Assembly: GCA_041476545.1 (NCBI GenBank)
Contig: JBGOTP010000278.1
Span: 1 to 6,916, forward strand
Reading direction: 5' to 3'
DNA length: 6,916 bases
Source: JBGOTP01 sp041476545
Lineage (GTDB): Bacteria; Acidobacteriota; Vicinamibacteria; Vicinamibacterales; CAVVIG01
In this document: one piece after another, positions 1 through 6,438 of the stretch
Layout of the letters: the number at the start of each line of letters is the position of its first letter
Numbering within the stretch: the first letter of the stretch is position 1
Position numbers and translations under genes: made by a program
The notes under the pieces: generated by a model
What the model saw: the letters and a program-made list of their open reading frames with translations, nothing else
Databases searched by the model: none
What the model was told of the DNA's origin: nothing

Positions 1-1
1 C

Positions 2-1324
2 CCCACGGCGTCGCAGAGCAGCGAAGGTTACGCGCGCCAGGCGGGCGAGCTATCCACGCAGGCACCGGGCATGACGCTGCGCAGCGACGGCGACGCCGAT
101 GCCGCCCTGAAAGGCGCCAGCAAGGTCCTCGAAGCGGCCTACTCCTACCCATTCATCGCTCACGCGCCGCTCGAGCCGCAGAACTGCACCGCGCATTTCG
201 TGAACGGCAAGATGGAAATCTGGGTCTCCACCCAGACGCCGCGCGAGGGGCGGCAGGTCGTCGCGCAGAACCTCGGCATGGCGGAAGGCGACATCACCGT
301 CCACTTCACGCGCACCGGCGGTGGCTTCGGACGCCGCATCCTCAACGACTACATGGGGGAGGCGGCGTGGATCGCGCGCGTCATGAACGGGACACCGGTG
401 AAGCTCGTGTGGTCGCGTGAAGACGACATGCGGCACGACTTCTATCGTCCCGCGGGCTTCCACTTCTTCAAGGGCGGGCTCGACGCGTCGGGCAATCTCA
501 TCGCGTGGCGCCAGCACTACGTCGCGTTTGGCGAAGGCGAGAAATTCGCGCCGAACACTGCGATCGGAGGGGCGTCATTCCCCGCCGGGTTCGTCCCGAA
601 CTTTGCGTTCAACGCGTCGCTGATGCCGATGGGCATTCCGACCGGACCGCTGCGCGCGCCGGGCACCAACGGCACGACGTTCGTCTACCAGGGCTTCATC
701 GACGAGCTCGCCGTCGCCTCCGGCAAGGACCCGATCGACTTCAGGCTCGCGCTGCTCAACGTGCCGAGGAAGCTCGTGGCGGGGGCCCGGGATCAATTCA
801 ACGCGGAACGCGCGACAAACGTGCTGAAGCTTGCCGCGGAGAAGTCGGGCTGGGGCAAGCGGCAACTGCCGAAGGGAACCGGCATGGGCGTCGCGTTCCT
901 CTACGCCCACCTCGGATACTTCGCCGAGATCGCCGAAGTCAGCGTCGATGCGATGAACCGCGTGAAGGTCAACAAGGTGTGGGTGGCCGCCGACATCGGA
1001 AGCCAGGTGATCAATCCCCTCAACGCCGTTCACCAGGTGCAGGGGTCGGTGATCGACGGCATGGGCGCGGTGATGGGTCAGGAGACGACGATCGTGGGCG
1101 GGCATGCGGTGGAGGGCAACTTCAACCAGCACCGGCTCGTGCGCATGAACCAGGCGCCGCGCGACATCGAGGTCCACTTCCTGAAGACGGCCAATCCGCC
1201 GACGGGGCTTGGAGAGCCGGCGCTTCCGCCGATCATCCCGGCCATCGTCAACGCCGTCTACGCCGCGACGGGAAAACGAATCCGCTCCGTACCGCTCTGG
1301 AAGAGCGGGTTCAGCTGGGCGTAA
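2..1324 (+). CDS. Molybdopterin-binding oxidoreductase large subunit, isoquinoline 1-oxidoreductase beta-like (5' partial)
   Basis: This is the C-terminal part of a xanthine dehydrogenase/aldehyde oxidase-family subunit (COG1529), which binds the molybdenum cofactor and hydroxylates an aldehyde or N-heterocycle. The frame is open to the window edge, so the ATG at 71 is internal and the true start lies upstream. Counting from that Met, the visible motifs are APLEPQNCTA (residues 32-41), the cofactor loop GGGFGRR (83-89), LRAPGTN (194-200), and GLGEPALPP (379-387), whose Glu382 corresponds to the catalytic glutamate of the family. The gene ends at TAA 1322-1324. About 440 residues are present, against roughly 700-750 for full IorB-type subunits, so the N-terminal third is missing from view. 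IorB-type proteins are usually exported by Tat and paired with a small 2Fe-2S subunit; neither can be seen here. The family is clear, but the substrate cannot be told from the sequence. Confidence 0.9.
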   Translation, partial: PTASQSSEGYARQAGELSTQAPGMTLRSDGDADAALKGASKVLEAAYSYPFIAHAPLEPQNCTAHFVNGKMEIWVSTQTPREGRQVVAQNLGMAEGDITVHFTRTGGGFGRRILNDYMGEAAWIARVMNGTPVKLVWSREDDMRHDFYRPAGFHFFKGGLDASGNLIAWRQHYVAFGEGEKFAPNTAIGGASFPAGFVPNFAFNASLMPMGIPTGPLRAPGTNGTTFVYQGFIDELAVASGKDPIDFRLALLNVPRKLVAGARDQFNAERATNVLKLAAEKSGWGKRQLPKGTGMGVAFLYAHLGYFAEIAEVSVDAMNRVKVNKVWVAADIGSQVINPLNAVHQVQGSVIDGMGAVMGQETTIVGGHAVEGNFNQHRLVRMNQAPRDIEVHFLKTANPPTGLGEPALPPIIPAIVNAVYAATGKRIRSVPLWKSGFSWA

Positions 1325-1476
1325 GCGTAATTTCTTCAGCCCCACGTCCAGTTCTAAACGATCGTGATCCGCGCCGCGTGGTAGCGCTACGAGGTCTGTC
1401 GCCAGCGTTCGTGTTCCATGGCGTCGGGCCGACCGTCGCCTCATCGACCGACAATGGCACTCAGGCTGGACTCGAG
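1325..1476. other. Convergent intergenic gap, no gene seen
   Basis: This 152-bp gap separates the stop codons of the molybdoenzyme (+) and the kinase chimera (-). It contains one perfect 10-bp palindrome, GTAGCGCTAC at 1381-1390, and a short GTCGG/CCGAC inverted repeat at 1423-1433 with a one-base centre. Neither is followed by a T run, so no convincing intrinsic terminator can be called. No open reading frame with protein-like composition was seen. Confidence 0.6.
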
Positions 1477-4356
1477 CTACTTCGTCGGCACGAGCCGCTT
1501 CAGCTCGTCGAAGAAGTTGAAGATGAAGACAACCTTCTCCTGCTTGGATTCGGCCTGGGTTTCCACGACCCCCGCCAGCGCGAAGCGTTCGCCGTTCGGG
1601 TGCAGGTCGAAAGCTCGTTGGCCGGATTCCCTGGGCATATAGCGCGCCTCCGACCAGAGCCGCGGCTTCTCGGCGCGGAATGAGTCGCCTTCCACGCTGT
1701 AGGAGGCAACCATAATTTGGTTGTTGAGCGCGCCGAAAAACAGTTCGTGTTGAGTTCGGGACCACGTCGGTTGAGTGCCACCGTCGGTCGAGATCTGCCA
1801 CTTGCCGCCCGGGCCCGGAAACGGGCGCACATACACCTGGGGAGGCACGGACTCGTTGGAAAGGTAGGCCAGCCACCGCCCGTCCGGCGAGAAGGCCGGA
1901 AAATTCTCGATGAAGGAGCTGTTCAGAAACGCTGTTGGCTTGCCTGGTTTCCACCCGGAGGCTTCGTCTCCGTCCATCGGCAGGATCATCACGTCGGTTG
2001 ACGTTTGGGGGTTCGTCTCGGTAAAGGCGAGGAACTTGCCGCTCGGATGCCACGCCCAGGGGAATTGCGGGTTCTTGCTGTCCGTGAGGCGCTGGACCTC
2101 GCCGGTACCGTCAGTCCGCTGCCAGTAGAGATTCGGCGTCGTCGCAACAGCCCGAGTCGAGTTGAACACGATGCGGCGGCCATCCGGCGTCCACACGGGC
2201 TTCCGATCCTCAGCCGGGTCGAGCGTCAGGCGCGACAGCGTGTCGCCCGCCCACTCGTAGACCCACACGTCCACTTGGTTGCCCTCGCGAATGTCCATCG
2301 CGAGCCGGCGCCCGTCGGGCGCAAAGGCAGGATTGAACCAGGTGGCGGGCGTGGCGCGTAACGGCGTCGTCTTTCCCTCGCGATCCACCAATTGGATCGG
2401 CGCCGCACCTCCGGTGTTCCGTCCCGGCGAGTACACGATTGTGCCGGTGTCCGATACGGCAAACTGCGACGCGCCGGTGCTCGGGTTGCTCGCCACGCCT
2501 TCGAGCGCGGACACCGGTTGCCCCGTCACTTCCAGGCGCGTGACATCGAAGGGCTCGGCAAAGAGCGTCCCGTCGTGAATGTAAACCAGATGACCGCTGG
2601 GCAGATACCGGCCGTAGTATCCGCCGCGCTGTACGATCTTGCGCGCGCCCGTTGGTAGCGGCTGCACCACGAGGTTCGCATTCTCGTATCCGCCGACGCC
2701 GGTGTTTCCCGTGTAGAGCACCGCCCTGCCACCGGGCAGCACCTGAGGCCAGCGCTGGGTGGCCTCCCCGTCGGGCTTCGGAAGCGGCTCCGGCGTCCCG
2801 CCACCCGACGGCACGCGCCACAGAAAGAGCCCGGATTCGGCGACCGACGGCGTAAACACGATCGTGCCGTCCTCGCCCCAGCTTCCGCCTCGGCCATTCG
2901 CGGCGTCGCAGAGTGTGACGACGGCACCACCTGTGACCGGAATCTTTTTCAGCTTGCCCTGCGCGAAAAACGCAATCCATCGACCGTCGGGCGAGAAGAA
3001 GGGGCTGGCGGCCCCTTCAGTTCCGGTGAGTGGTGTCGCCTGTAACTGCTCGAGCCGACGGACGTAGAGCTGCGGCGTCCCGGTACCGGTCTTCTGCGCG
3101 ACGAAGGCGAAGAGTCCGCCGTCTGGTGAGAGAGCGACGCTCGCGGCGATGGTGGCGTTCTGGCCCACGGCAGTCGCCAGCGAGGCGTCCGCGCCCAGGT
3201 CGGCGGTCAGGCGCAGCGGCGCGGGCGGCGGCACCGTTTGCCACGGCGCCCATGGCGCGAGCACGGCAGCAGCTGCAATAGCGGCAGCTCCGAAGGCGAC
3301 GGCCCACGGCAACGCGCGCCGCCATCTGGCAGATTGAGCGCTCGGCACAATCGCGGCTCTGGCGTCGACTGAGGGTGTCGTCAGCGCTTCATCGATCTCG
3401 ATCCGCGCGTCAGCGATATCGTGCAGCCTGCGTTTCGGATCTTTCTCCAAGCACCGTTGCAGTAGCCGTCGAATGTTCGACGGTGTGGTCGCGGGCAGCG
3501 TGTTCCATGAGGGCTCGCGGTCGAGAATGGCGGCAATGGTGTCCGACACCGTATCACCTGCGAACGCCACGCGGCCCGTCAGCATCTCGTGCAGGACGCA
3601 GCCAAAGGCCCAGATGTCGGTCCGCTTGTCGACCGGGTTGCCGCGTGCCTGCTCCGGGCTCATGTACGCCGCCGTGCCGAGAATGGCGCCTTCGCGCGTG
3701 CCGCCGACAGTGACCGTCGGCGACTGCGTCACGCCGGCCCCCGAGTCGCCGGGCGCCGCCTTGGCCAGTCCGAAGTCGAGCACTTTGACCGTGCCCTCGG
3801 ACGTGATCTTCACATTGGCCGGCTTGAGATCCCGATGGACGATCCCCTTCTCGTGGGCGGCGTCGAGCGCGTCGGCGATCTGCACCGCGATGGTCAGCGC
3901 GTCGCGCACGGGCAGTGGCCCTTTCGCGAGGCGATCGGCGAGCGTCAGTCCGTCGATGAGCTCGAGCACCAACGCCGGGACGCCATCGACGTCCTCGAGA
4001 CCGTAGATCGCGCCGATGTGGGGGTGATTGAGCGACGCGAGCACGCGCGCGAGGGCCTCGAGCGCATCGTTGATGGCCACCAGATCGTGTCCGTCCTCGT
4101 TCGCCAGCGCCAGTCCTTCGTCGAACGTTACGCGTATCGCCTGACCGCCTCGTTTCTGATTGCGCTTCGATCGTGCGGCATCGACGAGGATGCGCCGCAT
4201 CAACCGCGCCGCCATCGCGAGGAAGTGCGCGCGATTCTGCCAGCTCACGTGCTGCAGGTCGAGCAGACGGACGTAGGCCTCGTTGACGAGCGCCGTGGCC
4301 TGCAGACTGTGGCCTATCCGTTCTCCCGCCAAACAGCGTCTCGCAATCCGATGCAA
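1477..4356 (-). CDS. ECF sigma factor / serine-threonine (pseudo)kinase chimera with TM segment and TolB/WD40-like propeller
   Basis: This is one uninterrupted 959-codon frame, counted from the TTG at 4356. Residues 1-105 are the body of an ECF sigma factor: ALVNEAYVRLL, NRAHFLAMAARLMRRILVD and the KRGG segment, as in TIGR02999-type factors. From about residue 106 the text becomes a Hanks-type kinase starting at LASLNHPHIGAIYGLE, just after the alphaC helix. The catalytic loop HRDLKPAN (174-181), DFG (194-196), MSPEQ (232-236) and TDIWAFG (247-253) are present. The glycine-rich loop, the ATP-anchoring lysine and the alphaC glutamate are absent. A hydrophobic Ala-rich stretch at 349-370 is a probable membrane anchor. 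Residues 380-959 carry repeated SPDG-type blades (409-413, 455-458, 680-683, 724-726, 823-826), a predicted extracytoplasmic propeller sensor. Family relatives occur as two adjacent genes, sigma then kinase. This looks like an in-frame deletion across both, so kinase activity is doubtful. The stop is TAG 1477-1479. Confidence 0.85.
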   Translation of the reverse strand: MHRIARRCLAGERIGHSLQATALVNEAYVRLLDLQHVSWQNRAHFLAMAARLMRRILVDAARSKRNQKRGGQAIRVTFDEGLALANEDGHDLVAINDALEALARVLASLNHPHIGAIYGLEDVDGVPALVLELIDGLTLADRLAKGPLPVRDALTIAVQIADALDAAHEKGIVHRDLKPANVKITSEGTVKVLDFGLAKAAPGDSGAGVTQSPTVTVGGTREGAILGTAAYMSPEQARGNPVDKRTDIWAFGCVLHEMLTGRVAFAGDTVSDTIAAILDREPSWNTLPATTPSNIRRLLQRCLEKDPKRRLHDIADARIEIDEALTTPSVDARAAIVPSAQSARWRRALPWAVAFGAAAIAAAAVLAPWAPWQTVPPPAPLRLTADLGADASLATAVGQNATIAASVALSPDGGLFAFVAQKTGTGTPQLYVRRLEQLQATPLTGTEGAASPFFSPDGRWIAFFAQGKLKKIPVTGGAVVTLCDAANGRGGSWGEDGTIVFTPSVAESGLFLWRVPSGGGTPEPLPKPDGEATQRWPQVLPGGRAVLYTGNTGVGGYENANLVVQPLPTGARKIVQRGGYYGRYLPSGHLVYIHDGTLFAEPFDVTRLEVTGQPVSALEGVASNPSTGASQFAVSDTGTIVYSPGRNTGGAAPIQLVDREGKTTPLRATPATWFNPAFAPDGRRLAMDIREGNQVDVWVYEWAGDTLSRLTLDPAEDRKPVWTPDGRRIVFNSTRAVATTPNLYWQRTDGTGEVQRLTDSKNPQFPWAWHPSGKFLAFTETNPQTSTDVMILPMDGDEASGWKPGKPTAFLNSSFIENFPAFSPDGRWLAYLSNESVPPQVYVRPFPGPGGKWQISTDGGTQPTWSRTQHELFFGALNNQIMVASYSVEGDSFRAEKPRLWSEARYMPRESGQRAFDLHPNGERFALAGVVETQAESKQEKVVFIFNFFDELKRLVPTK

Positions 4357-4455
4357 CTCCCCGTGGACGATGGGGATCAGCCGCTCCAGCGCCTGGTCGT
4401 CGCCGTCGCCCCACGCTTCGAGCAGCCCCGTGACGTCGTGGAGAGGGTCAGGGAT
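4042..4455 (-). pseudogene. N-terminal remnant of ECF sigma-70 factor (TIGR02999-like), truncated before region 4
   Basis: Recognisable sigma sequence extends upstream of the TTG at 4356 in the same frame. It reads PDPLHDVTGLL, then EAWGDGDDQALERLIP, then IVHGELHRIARR, which is the normal start of this ECF subfamily. The frame is open back to a TAG at 4465-4467, with no ATG or GTG between that stop and 4356. The codon where Met is expected, just before PDPLHD, is ATC at 4453-4455. The sequence ends at about 4042 within DALEALARV. In the family this is followed by the linker and region 4, the helix-turn-helix that reads the -35 element, roughly 50 residues that are missing here. Region 2 (core binding, -10 recognition) is essentially complete if translation starts near 4455. 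If the TTG is used, about 33 residues of it are lost. A product could bind RNA polymerase, but it would lack normal promoter recognition. Confidence 0.7.
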
Positions 4456-4461
4456 GCGCGC

Positions 4462-4467
4462 ATTCTA
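4462..4467 (-). promoter_or_regulatory. Possible -10 element (TAGAAT) for the sigma/kinase frame
   Basis: On the minus strand TAGAAT (4467 to 4462) lies six bases before the A of the ATC at 4455. That is the spacing expected if transcription started at the first base of the coding frame, giving a leaderless mRNA. No clear -35 hexamer or strong Shine-Dalgarno sequence is visible upstream. The call rests on one short motif and its spacing, so it is tentative. Confidence 0.3.
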
Positions 4468-4661
4468 CGCCTGTTTTCGCGCCTCTCAGCGCGGCCGCCA
4501 CGGAATCGAGCACGGCGGTCGCTGGCCAGCCGTCGCTCATGGCGCCCGATGCGCGCGTGCGGGGGGTGAGTACGAGGGTGGTGACGGTTATCAACGAAGC
4601 CGCCGCATAATCGCAGACCTTTCGCGGGCTGGTCGACCGGATCGGTACCACGGACGGAATC

Positions 4662-4991
4662 GTGTATGTCGCGGAAGGCCAGTGCGGGCACGGGGTGCGC
4701 GCCTGCCTGCTAATCACGATGACGATCGCCGGCCCACACCGACTGCTCCGGATCCTGGTCGACCCCCGGAAGGCGGACCGCGATTTCATGGGACCCATCG
4801 GGCACGAATTGCAGCACCCGGTTGAAGTGCTCAGCAATCGTACCGTCAGGAGCGACAGCGAAATAATCCTGCTCTATCACAGGGCAGGCGACGAGTGGAC
4901 CCACCAATTTGAGACCGAGGCGGCCATCCGGGCGGGCGTTGCTGTGCGCGGTGAACTGCAGGAAAGCGCGGCTGCGGAGCGTCGCGAATAA
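4662..4991 (+). CDS. HELQH-motif protein, surviving C-terminal reading frame (unnamed Acidobacteriota family)
   Basis: This is the longest intact frame of the gap between the two minus-strand genes: 109 codons from the GTG at 4662, the first canonical start after the in-frame TAA, to TAA 4989-4991. Residues 48-52 are HELQH, formally an HExxH pattern, within DFMGPIGHELQHPVEVLSN. A Cys-His segment GQCGHGVRAC (6-15) and a C-terminal FETEAAIRAGVAVRGEL stretch (83-99) follow the pattern I remember from uncharacterised secreted Acidobacteriota proteins. No enzymatic role is established to my knowledge, and HExxH alone does not prove a metalloprotease. The gene converges on the M20 peptidase gene, with 36 bp between their stops. 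No good ribosome binding site precedes the GTG, so this frame may be only the tail of the damaged gene. It is clearly coding-like in composition, unlike the antisense frames over the same bases. Confidence 0.6.
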   Translation: MYVAEGQCGHGVRACLLITMTIAGPHRLLRILVDPRKADRDFMGPIGHELQHPVEVLSNRTVRSDSEIILLYHRAGDEWTHQFETEAAIRAGVAVRGELQESAAAERRE

Positions 4992-5027
4992 CCGGCTGCC
5001 TCTCCGACGGTATGGATTCAGGCACGC
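4992..5027. other. Short convergent spacer, no terminator seen
   Basis: Thirty-six bases lie between the stop of the HELQH frame (+) and the stop of the M20 peptidase (-). I see no stable hairpin with a T run on either strand. Confidence 0.5.
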
Positions 5028-6437
5028 CTATTTATGCGCGGCGACCTCCATCACTACGTTCCAGACGAACTGAACGAACGGATAGAGCGAGGACTCAGCC
5101 AACCGCTCGACGTCGCCGTGCGCGGGGTAGTTGATCTCATCCGATTCTGTCGAGGCAGGCCCGATGCCGTACGACTGGATCCCTTTGGCGCGGAGTTGGG
5201 CCTGGTCGCTTGCTCCGGTAGACATGGATGGCAGCACCGTCGCTCCCGGATAACTGGTCCCGGCGGCGCGTTGCATCGCTTGGTACATCTCCGTCTGGAG
5301 TTTGGATGCCGGCGACGGAGGACGGGTCTGCGGAAGGCGCTCGACCTTGACCGCCGGGTCGCCAATCACCTTCGCCATCTCTGCGTAAAACGTGTCGATA
5401 TCCTCATCGGGCAGCGCTCGGATGTCGAGCGTGGCTTCCGCTTCCGACGGGATCACGTTCGCTCCCACGCCAGCTTTCAGCATGGTGGGAACGACCGAGG
5501 TCCGCAGCATCGAATATTCTCCAGGCGACCGCTCCCTCAGGAACTTCTGAGCGTCTGCCGCGGATTTCGAATCGAGCAGCGCGTTGTAGATCGAGGCCCG
5601 CTCCGGCGGACTGATGGCCGCCAGTTTTTCGAAGTAGGCGCGCGTGGTTTCATTCAGCCGCATGGGCGTCTCCCACCGGCCCACCTTTTCGACCGCAGCG
5701 CCCAGATGAATCAGCGCGTTGTCCAAACGTGGAACGGAGCCGTGACCGGCAGTGCCATTGGCCACCAATCGCACCCGCGCGGGCAACTTCTCCGCCGTGC
5801 CGATGCTGACCCGGGTCACGCGCCCGCCGTCGATTCTCGCGCCCCCGCCTTCAGTCATGGCAAATTCAGCATCGATGTCCGCAAAGTGCTCGCGCACCAT
5901 GTAGTTGATGCCGACGCCGGTAAGATCGGCCTCTTCACCCGATTCAGCAAGGAAGATCACGTCCCGATCCAATTGGATCCCCAGGCGCTTCAGCATCAGC
6001 ATGGTGATCAGATTCGCGGTCAGCACCGGTTTGTCGTCCTTGCTGCCGCGCCCCCAGACGTAACCATCCTTCATGATGGCGCCGAAGGGATCAACGGGCC
6101 ACTTCTCGGGCTGCACGGCGACGACGTCGGTGTGGGCCAGAATCAAGAGCGGCCGCTTGGAACCATTGCCCTTGAGCCGCGCGACAAGGTTGGCGCGGTT
6201 GAGATCGAGCGCGAAGGTCCTGGTGGGAATCCCCTCCGCCTCGAGAACCTTTTTCAGGTACTCGACGGCCAACGTTTCGTGGCCAGCCGTGGTGTCGATC
6301 TGCACCAGGGAGCGGTAGCGCTCGAGGATTTCCAGACGGAGCTTGTCCCAGTCAACGCCCTTACCTGCGGCCGGGGCTTGCGCATACAGAGAGTAGACGG
6401 AAGCAATTGCGAACGCGAAGACAAAAAAGCGTTTCAT
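5028..6437 (-). CDS. Secreted M20-family zinc metallopeptidase (M20/M25/M40, carboxypeptidase G2-like)
   Basis: This 469-residue dizinc peptidase or aminoacylase-type hydrolase probably cleaves peptides or N-acyl amino acids outside the cytoplasm. A signal peptide is visible: MKR, a hydrophobic run at 4-18, and a likely cleavage after Ala19 (SLYA-QAPA). The M20 signatures occur in order: AHTDVV (101-106, metal His102 and Asp104), WGRGSKDDK (128-136, bridging Asp134), ESGEEA (165-170, general base Glu168 and metal Glu169), TEGGG (195-199, metal Glu196), the dimerisation-domain GTAGHGS (228-234), and the final metal ligand in NYPAHGDVERL (His440). All expected ligands are present and the length is normal, so it should be active. 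The ATG at 6437 lies one base after the stop of the Kelch gene, suggesting translational coupling; only a weak GGCGGGCGG purine-poor stretch lies upstream as a ribosome site. The stop is TAG 5028-5030. Substrate specificity is unknown. Confidence 0.93.
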   Translation of the reverse strand: MKRFFVFAFAIASVYSLYAQAPAAGKGVDWDKLRLEILERYRSLVQIDTTAGHETLAVEYLKKVLEAEGIPTRTFALDLNRANLVARLKGNGSKRPLLILAHTDVVAVQPEKWPVDPFGAIMKDGYVWGRGSKDDKPVLTANLITMLMLKRLGIQLDRDVIFLAESGEEADLTGVGINYMVREHFADIDAEFAMTEGGGARIDGGRVTRVSIGTAEKLPARVRLVANGTAGHGSVPRLDNALIHLGAAVEKVGRWETPMRLNETTRAYFEKLAAISPPERASIYNALLDSKSAADAQKFLRERSPGEYSMLRTSVVPTMLKAGVGANVIPSEAEATLDIRALPDEDIDTFYAEMAKVIGDPAVKVERLPQTRPPSPASKLQTEMYQAMQRAAGTSYPGATVLPSMSTGASDQAQLRAKGIQSYGIGPASTESDEINYPAHGDVERLAESSLYPFVQFVWNVVMEVAAHK

Positions 6438-6438
6438 G

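Larger units (their letters stand above)
4454..4991 (+). pseudogene. Damaged gene for a small, probably exported HELQH protein (frameshift plus in-frame stop)
   Basis: Protein-like text continues upstream of the surviving 109-codon frame. In the same frame, from the ATG at 4539, one reads MAPDARVRGVSTRVVTVINEAAA, then TAA (4608-4610), then SQTFRGLVDRIGTTDGIVYV, which runs straight into the intact part. The two sides read as one continuous protein split by a nonsense codon. Further upstream, an ATG at 4454 preceded by GGAGAGGG (4440-4447) opens MRAFYACF in another frame. Removing one T from the TTTT run at 4474-4477 would join it to APLSAAATESSTAVAGQPS, a plausible signal peptide with an AVA-G cleavage site. 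The TAA is seen directly; the frameshift is an inference from signal-peptide appearance and is less certain. The proposed 5' end overlaps the start of the opposite-strand sigma frame, leaving no room for ordinary divergent promoters. Confidence 0.5.

Noticed and set aside
1381..1390. Perfect palindrome GTAGCGCTAC in the convergent gap
   Set aside because: It is too short, has no T run and is not repeated elsewhere in the window as far as I can see; chance is likely, so it was not called an operator or terminator.
505..1683. 392-codon plus-strand open frame
   Set aside because: It overlaps the molybdoenzyme in another frame and has a low-complexity Arg/Gly/Ala composition; no motif.
575..2053. 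492-codon minus-strand open frame crossing the molybdoenzyme and kinase ends
   Set aside because: It is antisense to clear molybdoenzyme motifs and out of frame with the propeller; the translation is Arg/His/Asp-rich without domain signatures, a shadow of high GC.
3554..4414. 286-codon minus-strand open frame over the sigma/kinase junction
   Set aside because: The Arg-rich, repetitive composition marks it as an off-frame shadow; the kinase and sigma motifs are all in the other frame.
4803..4817. HELQH as a zinc metalloprotease active site
   Set aside because: HExxH occurs often by chance; no third ligand or protease fold could be identified in a 109-residue frame, so no enzymatic function was assigned.
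4448..4837. Minus-strand open frames opposite the HELQH gene (also 4377-4691 and 4710-4907)
   Set aside because: They have no recognisable motif, while the plus strand reads as a coherent protein with HELQH and FETEAAIRAG.
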